6,245 bases of DNA, from contig JAHCKI010000151.1 of NCBI GenBank assembly GCA_026125865.1, positions 1-6,245 of the forward strand, written 5' to 3'. Position numbers and translations under genes: made by a program. The notes under the pieces are model-generated. The model made no database searches and had not been told where the DNA came from. It saw nothing but the letters and a program-made list of their open reading frames with translations. The stretch comes from Rhodospirillales bacterium (lineage in GTDB: Bacteria; Pseudomonadota; Alphaproteobacteria; Rhodospirillales; Defluviicoccaceae). Position 1 is the stretch's first letter. Every line of letters begins with the position of its first letter. This document shows positions 1 through 4,491 of the stretch, piece by piece.

Positions 1-426
1 TAGCGATTACTGAGTATGAAATAAACGTTCAGTGAGTCAAACGCATCCACAACCCTCAACGTTTTTTCATGGATTCAGCGTGTTAAAGACAACCCTCAGG
101 GAGTTACCACACTACACGATTCTCCTTGAATTTTGTTTTGTGTGGTTGCTGTGGCAAAAAAAGTGGTCATTCCTAATTGCGCGAATGTTTCTTGGATTGC
201 CTGCTTTCCGGAGCCGTCCGTCGCGCTTTTCGGTTTTTGTCGTAAGGGTTCTGTCGTCAAGGCACGCGTAAGCGACCGCCGGAGTTGGGAGATTAGGAAT
301 CGCTTTTACATAATAGCCGCTATGGTTTGGCTGCAGCGCTACTTCCCTTTCGACAGTATATGGATCGGGTCCGGTAGGACGGTGTGATCCGCAAGGATCG
401 GGCGATGACTCCGGCTGAAAACGGGG

Positions 427-455
427 TTGACAGGGCTGGGAGCTGCTTTTATGTT
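427..455 (+). promoter_or_regulatory. Putative sigma70-type promoter with no gene downstream
   Basis: A perfect -35 hexamer TTGACA (427-432) is followed, after exactly 17 bases, by TATGTT (450-455), which matches TATAAT at four of six positions including the first three and the last. Transcription would start near 462 on the + strand. No + strand gene follows until 3779, and cimA and trmJ lie in the opposite direction, so the promoter would serve a small RNA or antisense transcription. This is prediction from sequence only. Confidence 0.4.
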
Positions 456-494
456 CACTTTTTGTTTCTTGGCAATCGGGTCTAGAGTAGGGAG

Positions 495-514
495 TCGTTG
501 CGGGAACGATTTTT
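495..514 (+). terminator. Weak terminator-like hairpin with T-run
   Basis: TCGTT (495-499) pairs with AACGA (505-509) around the loop GCGGG and is followed at once by five T residues (510-514). G-U and A-U pairs could lengthen the stem into the T-run. The core stem is only 5 bp, so termination would be inefficient. It lies about 35-50 bases downstream of the start expected from the 427-455 promoter. Confidence 0.25.
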
Positions 515-559
515 GTCGCGTATTACGCTCACATCTTTGACTGCATTTTCCGCCTTTAG

Positions 560-578
560 TTGAATTCAGCAAATTCAA
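560..578. repeat. Perfect 7-bp inverted repeat, operator-like
   Basis: TTGAATT (560-566) and AATTCAA (572-578) form a perfect inverted repeat around CAGCA. The two half-sites are centred 12 bases apart, close to one helical turn, which fits a dimeric regulator site as well as a small hairpin. The regulator is unknown, and AT-rich DNA produces such repeats by chance fairly often. Confidence 0.3.
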
Positions 579-593
579 TACCTTAAAGGTGTT

Positions 594-622
594 TTTGCAT
601 ACAAAAGGATACATTTGCATAC
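594..622. repeat. Direct repeat TTTGCATAC, two copies 20 bp apart
   Basis: TTTGCATAC occurs at 594-602 and again at 614-622, a spacing of 20 bases or about two helical turns, so both copies face the same side of the DNA. GTATGC at 676-681 is the inverse of the GCATAC core. The arrangement resembles a regulator-binding cluster at the left edge of the phased A-tract block. Confidence 0.35.
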
Positions 623-745
623 GCTCTGAACGCGGAAAATGACACAAAATGAATGAAAACAGGTATTTATTCACAGTATGCGTGTGCAAAACTGCGCAAA
701 ACTCGATCAAAATCGTCAAAACTGTGTAAAAAATTATCAACTTTT
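603..745. other. Helically phased A-tracts (predicted curved DNA)
   Basis: Runs of four or more A residues lie at 603-606, 636-639, 646-649, 656-659, 688-691, 698-701, 709-712, 718-721 and 728-733, followed by TTTT at 742-745. Neighbouring tract centres are 9-11 bases apart, and the larger gaps (33 and 32 bases) are close to three turns, so nearly all tracts fall on one face of the helix. Phased A-tracts are the classic cause of intrinsic DNA bending and are common upstream of strong promoters, at nucleoid-protein sites and at origins. TTATTCACA (667-675), one mismatch from the DnaA box, lies inside, but one near-match does not support an origin. Confidence 0.55.
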
Positions 746-816
746 GGTAGATTAACGCATGGAGAATTGATCCCAAGTAACCAATGTTCAGACGCGGTGA
801 ATGGGAACCAGCGCGC

Positions 817-976
817 TCACATTTGAGATGTATACACTGACCAAAAGACCCCGACGCCGAACGCCCCCGCGCCGGTCACGTAGATGTCGATGATATCCTG
901 ATCGGCTTTCCGGGTGGTCTTATGCCTCTTGGACTCCGCGCGGTTTCTGCTTGTCGGCGCGCGGCCACAAGCTCAT
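817..976 (-). pseudogene. Possible frameshifted small membrane protein gene
   Basis: Reading leftward from trmJ, an ATG at 976-974 opens an 18-codon frame (MSLWPRADKQ...) that stops at 922-920. A second frame, open from 972 to the stop at 819-817, has no usable start near its beginning but encodes a protein-like sequence: a basic stretch (ESKRHKTTRKADQD) and then a hydrophobic segment (IIDIYVTGAGAFGVGVFWSVY) of membrane-helix length. Its codons end mostly in G or C, as in real genes of this genome. A single frame change near 920-940 would join the two into one small positive-inside membrane protein. It lies 68 bases after the trmJ stop, on the same strand, so it could be the last gene of the cimA-trmJ unit. 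I recognise no family. It could also be a sequencing error or a chance frame. Confidence 0.3.
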
Positions 977-1044
977 CGTCAATCGTCCGGTCGCTGACTC
1001 ACCCTTCACGCCGGAACACGCCTCGGCGTTCCTTCGTGCTTCGG

Positions 1045-1824
1045 TCAGCGGCCGCCGCGGGAGGTGACGAGGCAGGAAATGACGCCGCGCAGCGTTCTGA
1101 CCTCCTGCTCCGTCAGGTCGGCGCGGCCGAGCATGTTGCGCAGGTTGCGGACCATGATGGGGCGCTTTTCACGGTTTCGCAGGAAGCCGCACGCGTCCAG
1201 TTCGGATTCCAGGTGCTCGAACAGGCCCAGCAACTCCCGTTTCGTCGCGGGGCGGGTTTCCTTGCGCCTGGTTTGGGCTTGGGATGTCATTTCGGCGCCG
1301 GCGACGAACCATTCATAGCCGACGAGCAGGACCATCATCGCCAGGTTGAGGGAGCTGAACGCCGGATTGAGTGGCGCGGTCAGGACGGCGTCGGCGAGCG
1401 CGATATCGTCGTTGTGCAGGCCCTTGGATTCCTTGCCGAACAGGACGCCGCTGCTGCTGCTGCTGCCGCCCGACCGCGCCTGGCCGCGCAGTTCACTGGC
1501 CAGGCGCCTTGGCGACAGGGTCCGCTTGGTCATGTCGCGGGGACGCGCCGTCGTCGCATAGACATGGCGGAGATCGGCGATGGCGTCCGCCGTGGTTTCG
1601 AACACGCGGGCCGCGTTCACCACCGAATCGGCGCCCGAGGATGCCGCCAGCGCCTTGTCGTTGGGCCAAGGCTCCCGCGGCCGCACCAGACGCAGATCGC
1701 CAAGCCCGCAATTCAACATGGCGCGCGCCACCATGCCGATGTTTTCGCCCAGCTGCGGCTCCACCAGAACGACCGCGGGACCGGGTTCCGTCGGCGAGGC
1801 GCGGCTGGCGTCCGTTCCGGCCAA
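1045..1824 (-). CDS. trmJ: tRNA (cytidine/uridine-2'-O-)-methyltransferase TrmJ
   Basis: SPOUT/SpoU-family enzyme that uses S-adenosylmethionine to methylate the ribose 2'-hydroxyl of a tRNA anticodon-loop nucleotide (position 32 in characterised TrmJ); cytoplasmic and dimeric. Numbering from the proposed start, all three SpoU motifs are visible: motif 1 in NIGMVARAMLNCGL (28-41, with N28 and R34), motif 2 in VLFGKESKGL (127-136), and motif 3 in PLNPAFSSLNLAMMVLL (151-167), which form the trefoil knot and SAM site. A basic linker and a helical tail (about 183-259) match the TrmJ C-terminal extension. At 259 residues the length is normal. No ATG or GTG lies in frame before motif 1, so I chose TTG at 1824-1822, 17 bases after the cimA stop; the Shine-Dalgarno is poor and the exact start is uncertain. 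Five serines (121-125) sit just before motif 2. It is probably co-transcribed with cimA. Confidence 0.88.
   Translation of the reverse strand: MAGTDASRASPTEPGPAVVLVEPQLGENIGMVARAMLNCGLGDLRLVRPREPWPNDKALAASSGADSVVNAARVFETTADAIADLRHVYATTARPRDMTKRTLSPRRLASELRGQARSGGSSSSSGVLFGKESKGLHNDDIALADAVLTAPLNPAFSSLNLAMMVLLVGYEWFVAGAEMTSQAQTRRKETRPATKRELLGLFEHLESELDACGFLRNREKRPIMVRNLRNMLGRADLTEQEVRTLRGVISCLVTSRGGR
1450..1464. repeat. (GCT)5 trinucleotide repeat inside trmJ
   Basis: Five perfect GCT units on the + strand read as five AGC serine codons (residues 121-125) on the trmJ strand, flanked by glycine codons. Changes by whole units would keep the frame and only lengthen a flexible loop between motif 1 and motif 2. 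Confidence 0.7.
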
Positions 1825-1841
1825 AATCGAACGCTCGACGG

Positions 1842-3455
1842 TTAGGCCGCGGGCTTCCGGCGGCGATCCTGTTCGTCGTGAAACAGCACATAGACGATGC
1901 TGTCGCGGAGCGCCCGGTAGGATGCGTCGATGATGTTGGTGGAGACACCCACCGTCGACCAGCGCCGCCCCGTTCCGCCGCACGCCGATTCGATCATGAC
2001 GCGGGTCTTGGCGCGGGTGCTGGCCTCCGGGTTCAGGATGCGCACCTTGTAGTCGACCAGATGAATATTGCGAAGCCGGCTGTAAACGGGGGTGAGAACC
2101 TTGCGGAGCGCATGATCGAGGGCGTCGACGGGGCCATTCCCCTCCGCCACCGTCATGTACTGCTTGCCGCCGACATCCATCTTGACGGTCGCTTCCGACA
2201 ACGTTCTGAGGTCGCCCTTGGCGTCCCAGCGCCGCTCGTCGATGACGCGAAAGCTGTTGCACCGAAAGTACTCCGGCACCTGACCGAGGGCATGGCGGGC
2301 CAACAACTCGAAGCTGGCTTCGGCGCCGTCGTAGGCGTAGCCCTCGTACTCCCTTTCCTTCAGGACCTCGAGCAGATTGTCGACCTTGGGATCCCGCGCA
2401 TCGATTTCCAGCCCGATATCGCTGAACCGCGCCAGGATGTTGGCGCGCCCCGCCTGATCGGAGACGACGATCCTGCGGTGATTGCCGACGGTTTCCGGGT
2501 TGATGTGCTCATAGCAGCGGGGATCGCGCGCCACCGCCGATACGTGCAGGCCGCCCTTATGGGTAAACGCGGCCTCCCCCACATAGGGGGCGCCCTGGTT
2601 CGGTTGCCGGTTGAGGCGCTCGTCCAACAGCCGCGACGCGTGGGTGAGACGCTTCATATCCTCGGCCGACAAGCCCGTTTCGTACCCCATTTTCAGGACG
2701 AGCGACGGAATGAGGGAGACCAGGTTGGCGTTGCCGCACCGCTCGCCAAGGCCGTTCAGGGTACCCTGCACCTGCCGTGCGCCGGCACGCACCGCCGCCA
2801 GACTGTTGGCGACCGCGTTGCCGGTATCGTCGTGGCAATGGATGCCAAGATGCTCACCGGGGATATGCTCGGCCACCGCCCCGACGATTCGTTCGATGTC
2901 GTGGGGAAGCGTGCCGCCGTTGGTATCGCACAACACGATCCATCGCGCGCCGGCCTCATGCGCCGCCTTGAGGCAACGCAAGGCGTACTCGGCGTTGTCC
3001 TTGTAGCCATCGAAGAAGTGCTCGGCGTCGAACAACACTTCCGACACCTTGTTCTTGGCCAGCTTGATGCTGTCCGAGATCATCCGCAGGTTTTCTTCGA
3101 GATCGATGTCGAGCGCGGTGCGCACCTGGAAATCCCAGGTCTTGCCGACCAGACACGCGGCATCGGCGCCGGATGTCAAAACGGCCGTCAAACCGGGATC
3201 GTTGTCGGCGCTCCGTCCCGCCCGGCGTGTCATACCGAACGCGGAGAGACGCGCGTTTTGCAGAGCGGGCGGCGACGCAAAAAACGCGTTGTCGGTCGGA
3301 TTGGCGCCGGGCCAACCGCCTTCGACGTAGTCAATGCCCAACGCATCCAATGCCCCGGCGATCGCCGCCTTGTCGGCGGGATTGAAGTCGACGCCCTGCG
3401 TTTGCGCGCCGTCGCGCAAGGTGCAGTCATACAGGTAGACGCGTTTGTCACTCAT
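1842..3455 (-). CDS. cimA: (R)-citramalate synthase CimA
   Basis: Condenses pyruvate with acetyl-CoA to (R)-citramalate, the first step of the threonine-independent route to 2-oxobutanoate and isoleucine; cytoplasmic, member of the DRE-TIM metallolyase (isopropylmalate synthase-like) family. Residues 4 to about 270 form the TIM barrel, with TLRDG (12-16; R14 and metal ligand D15), the metal-binding HCHDD (206-210) and GLGERCGN (235-242; N242). THKGGLH (298-304) is the conserved subdomain motif. About 375-525 is the LeuA-type regulatory domain, where isoleucine feedback acts in characterised CimA enzymes. The 537-residue length is typical. I prefer ATG at 3455-3453 (MSDKRVYLYD) over an in-frame GTG three codons upstream, because family members begin this way and a GAG lies about 8 bases before it. 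Position 11 is C where many CimA have T (YDTTLRDG). The sequence is also 2-isopropylmalate-synthase-like, but the overall pattern is CimA. Confidence 0.93.
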   Translation of the reverse strand: MSDKRVYLYDCTLRDGAQTQGVDFNPADKAAIAGALDALGIDYVEGGWPGANPTDNAFFASPPALQNARLSAFGMTRRAGRSADNDPGLTAVLTSGADAACLVGKTWDFQVRTALDIDLEENLRMISDSIKLAKNKVSEVLFDAEHFFDGYKDNAEYALRCLKAAHEAGARWIVLCDTNGGTLPHDIERIVGAVAEHIPGEHLGIHCHDDTGNAVANSLAAVRAGARQVQGTLNGLGERCGNANLVSLIPSLVLKMGYETGLSAEDMKRLTHASRLLDERLNRQPNQGAPYVGEAAFTHKGGLHVSAVARDPRCYEHINPETVGNHRRIVVSDQAGRANILARFSDIGLEIDARDPKVDNLLEVLKEREYEGYAYDGAEASFELLARHALGQVPEYFRCNSFRVIDERRWDAKGDLRTLSEATVKMDVGGKQYMTVAEGNGPVDALDHALRKVLTPVYSRLRNIHLVDYKVRILNPEASTRAKTRVMIESACGGTGRRWSTVGVSTNIIDASYRALRDSIVYVLFHDEQDRRRKPAA

Positions 3456-3470
3456 GGTTACCACTCATTG

Positions 3471-3511
3471 CCAGGGATGCCGGGCCAGGGATGCCGGGCC
3501 AGGGATGCGGG
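3471..3511. repeat. 14-bp tandem repeat, three copies, at the cimA start
   Basis: The unit CCAGGGATGCCGGG occurs at 3471-3484 and 3485-3498 exactly, and at 3499-3511 with one C missing. The array ends 15 bases upstream of the cimA ATG, so it would lie in the cimA 5' leader and could change in copy number by slippage. Each unit carries short self-complementary segments (CCAGG, GGCC across junctions), so the leader RNA could fold there and affect ribosome access. Confidence 0.75.
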
Positions 3512-3524
3512 AGAATGCCCAGAA

Positions 3525-3561
3525 TGCGCGCAAGGTACAAGCCTTACGCCGCGAGCGCGCA
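3525..3561 (-). promoter_or_regulatory. GC-rich hairpin in the cimA leader
   Basis: TGCGCGC (3525-3531) is the exact inverse of GCGCGCA (3555-3561). Inside it, AAGG (3532-3535) pairs with CCTT (3542-3545) around a 6-base loop, and nine bases bulge on one side. In the cimA transcript this hairpin would overlap the last codons and stop of the possible leader ORF at 3609-3544. No T-run follows in the cimA direction, so it is not a plain terminator. Confidence 0.4.
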
Positions 3562-3609
3562 ATCGCGTCGCATTTCTACCCGCCCTGCGATCGCATCATT
3601 GCGTCGCAT
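3544..3609 (-). promoter_or_regulatory. Possible 21-codon leader ORF upstream of cimA
   Basis: On the cimA strand an ATG at 3609-3607, preceded by AGG about 5 bases away, opens 21 codons ending in TAA at 3546-3544. The peptide begins MRRNDAIAGRV and ends RRDCALAA. Because the underlying DNA repeat is 36 bp, VEMRR-type sequence recurs in frame. It has only one isoleucine, one valine and one leucine codon, so it is not an obvious branched-chain attenuator peptide, but it is alanine- and arginine-rich and its end overlaps the hairpin at 3525-3561. It may be fortuitous. Confidence 0.2.
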
Positions 3610-3616
3610 TTCAACC
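3565..3616. repeat. 16-bp direct repeats flanking a 10-bp palindrome
   Basis: GCGTCGCATTTCTACC (3565-3580) and GCGTCGCATTTCAACC (3601-3616) differ at one base. Exactly between them, with 5 bases on each side, is the perfect palindrome TGCGATCGCA (3586-3595). The repeat period is 36 bp. The order site-palindrome-site between divergent genes is what a regulator-binding region could look like; if the promoter at 3653-3683 is real, these sites lie just downstream of the cimA transcription start. Confidence 0.5.
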
Positions 3617-3652
3617 TGATCGCCACTCAAGTTTCTATGGGCCGCTAACGGG

Positions 3653-3683
3653 ACTTTAATGCGAATAATCCTACGTTCGTCAA
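3653..3683 (-). promoter_or_regulatory. Putative cimA promoter
   Basis: On the cimA strand TTGACG (3683-3678) matches five of six bases of the -35 consensus. An AT-rich stretch 17-19 bases later (ATTAAAGT, 3660-3653) offers imperfect -10 hexamers: TTAAAG at spacing 18 or TAAAGT at spacing 19. The start would fall near 3646 and leave a leader of about 190 bases before the cimA ATG, containing the repeats and hairpin listed here. The -10 is poor. Confidence 0.27.
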
Positions 3684-3720
3684 GCCACATATGCCAGAGA
3701 CGGCATGATGCCGGATTATT
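3664..3720. repeat. Nested inverted repeats between cimA and the divergent gene
   Basis: AATAATCC (3664-3671) and GGATTATT (3713-3720) form a perfect 8-bp inverted repeat. Within it ATGCC (3691-3695), GGCAT (3702-3706) and ATGCC (3708-3712) allow GGCAT to pair with the left copy through a 6-base loop; with the right copy it instead forms an 11-bp DNA palindrome with a single central G. The element may be an RNA fold in the leader of the + strand gene or a protein-binding palindrome set; it also overlaps the proposed cimA -35. Confidence 0.45.
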
Positions 3721-3778
3721 GATTCCCAGTTCTTGGCATTGGACAGATGCACGCGGATCAAACGACTTCGATAGTGTG

Positions 3779-4300
3779 ATGACCGAAAAGACCCCGCCTC
3801 CCCCATCCGAACCATCGCGGCACGATCGGCGCGAGAGGGTCCGCGCGGCAATCAATGGTTTTCCCATCCATCCCGAAACCTTGTTGGCGACCGATTACCT
3901 CAATCATTTCAACGAATTGGTTATGCTCTTGGAGATGCTGCCCACGATGCCGGAACTGGCATCGGACCTGCAAGCGTGGTGGCCGATGTCGTACCCCGAA
4001 CACTTCGAAAACAGCGGGTTATCCTATGGAGAGTTGGCGAATGAAGCGTATCGCTGCGCTCCCCTCCGCTATCGCTGCGCTTTTGACAGCACGGTGACGC
4101 AAACCAACCGGGTCGCCCTCAAGTCAGTGAAGCATGCGTGCGCCCTCGCGCGTGCGGACATCCCCGAACAGGCCGAGGGAAACGCCGCCGACGCCAGCCA
4201 AGTGCTTCGCGACCTCATCACGCAACTGGGGTCGATCATCAATGGTGGAGCCTCCATCGTCGACCAAAGGAGTATCGACGACCTGCTCAACGGCGGCTGA
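3779..4300 (+). CDS. Conserved-looking protein of unknown function with a FliM/FliN-like C-terminal tail
   Basis: A 173-residue soluble protein; no signal peptide or membrane helix is seen. Residues 1-22 are proline-rich and then charged (likely disordered). Residues 25-125 look like a compact mostly helical domain with distinctive segments NGFPIHPETLLATDYLNHFNE (26-46), LLEMLPTMPEL (50-60) and a YPEHF...ELANEAY stretch (72-91). A helix (about 140-155) leads to a glycine-containing hinge and the tail VDQRSIDDLLNGG (161-173). That tail resembles the SQ-x-EID-x-LL motif of FliM/FliN/CheZ-like proteins, which in FliM binds phosphorylated CheY. The segments look like a family I associate with alphaproteobacteria, but I cannot name a function. 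I chose ATG 3779 (MTEKTPPP) because the 40 codons upstream from ATG 3659 overlap the inverted repeats and look non-coding; there is no clear Shine-Dalgarno, and a GTG immediately precedes the ATG. Confidence 0.75.
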   Translation: MTEKTPPPPSEPSRHDRRERVRAAINGFPIHPETLLATDYLNHFNELVMLLEMLPTMPELASDLQAWWPMSYPEHFENSGLSYGELANEAYRCAPLRYRCAFDSTVTQTNRVALKSVKHACALARADIPEQAEGNAADASQVLRDLITQLGSIINGGASIVDQRSIDDLLNGG

Positions 4301-4313
4301 GACACCATGACGG

Positions 4314-4349
4314 GTGCAAATACATACGGTAAAACCGCAATGGTTGCAC
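4314..4349. other. Nested hairpin after the unknown gene
   Basis: GTGCAA (4314-4319) is the inverse of TTGCAC (4344-4349). Between them CGGT (4327-4330) and ACCG (4334-4337) pair around AAA. It begins 13 bases after the stop of the preceding gene, so it could protect or end that transcript, although no T-run follows. A further small inverted repeat, GTGAG/CTCAC (4361-4365 and 4375-4379), lies just downstream. Confidence 0.35.
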
Positions 4350-4419
4350 ATCGAGCCGGTGTGAGGTATTGAAACTCACGCAATGTTTATTCGCGAGTTT
4401 TGGTGTATCGACCACAATT

Positions 4420-4448
4420 TTGTCACTAAATTAGGCATTCGCTACAGT
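4420..4448 (+). promoter_or_regulatory. Putative promoter of xrtD
   Basis: TTGTCA (4420-4425) matches five of six -35 bases and is followed after exactly 17 bases by TACAGT (4443-4448), which matches four of six -10 bases. The start would fall near 4455, leaving a leader of about 37 bases that contains the AGGAG Shine-Dalgarno (4482-4486) of xrtD. A separate promoter would uncouple xrtD from the gene before it, consistent with the 191-base gap. Confidence 0.42.
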
Positions 4449-4491
4449 TCAGCCTGATCGCTATCGGATAAGTCCTCCAACAGGAGCCAGG

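Larger units (their letters stand above)
1..816. other. AT-rich region without a convincing gene
   Basis: About 800 bases with no open frame that looks coding. The frames present (for example 32-271 and 133-387 on +, 339-776 on -) overlap each other, lack Shine-Dalgarno sequences, and translate to cysteine- and aromatic-rich low-quality protein with no recognisable motif. Base composition is visibly more AT-rich than the cimA-trmJ block. The right half holds regulatory-looking structure listed separately: a promoter, a weak terminator-like hairpin, inverted and direct repeats, and phased A-tracts. No tRNA, rRNA, insertion sequence end or CRISPR repeat was seen. It may be an intergenic control region, the edge of an acquired segment, or the site of an unannotated small RNA. 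Confidence 0.6.

Noticed and set aside
23..67. Terminator of a gene to the left (AAACGT pairing with ACGTTT before a T-run)
   Set aside because: The stem is six pairs with a loop of about 30 bases; too weak to call, and no upstream gene end can be shown.
32..387. Two overlapping + strand frames (79 and 84 codons)
   Set aside because: They overlap in different frames, have unusual composition and no start signals.
386..399. GATCC-GCAA-GGATC mini-hairpin with a GNRA-type loop
   Set aside because: Five pairs only, isolated, with no surrounding fold that I could recognise as a riboswitch or structured RNA.
667..741. Replication origin (TTATTCACA close to a DnaA box, AT-rich bent DNA)
   Set aside because: Only one near-match and no box cluster, iteron series or neighbouring dnaA, repA or parAB-type gene.
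339..776. A 145-codon - strand frame in the AT-rich left end
   Set aside because: No Shine-Dalgarno, no recognisable motif, and its N-terminal part is just the translation of the phased A-tract repeats; a real gene cannot be supported.
922..1845. A 307-codon + strand frame
   Set aside because: Antisense shadow of trmJ; low-complexity Ala/Arg/Gln-rich translation.
1825..2262. The trmJ frame extending upstream through the 3' end of cimA (405 codons in total)
   Set aside because: The upstream part is an out-of-frame reading of cimA and is not TrmJ-like; the methyltransferase begins after the cimA stop.
3586..3595. GCGATCGC as a cyanobacterial HIP1 repeat
   Set aside because: Only a single copy was noticed in the window and the genes are proteobacterial in character.
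1371..3659. A 762-codon open frame on the + strand across cimA and trmJ
   Set aside because: It is antisense to two clearly recognised genes and exists because GC-rich codon bias removes stops from that frame; its translation is Arg/Ala/Pro-rich with no domain.
3544..3867. A 107-codon - strand frame across the divergent gap
   Set aside because: It overlaps the start of the + strand gene and the repeats; only its last 21 codons are considered, as a possible leader ORF.
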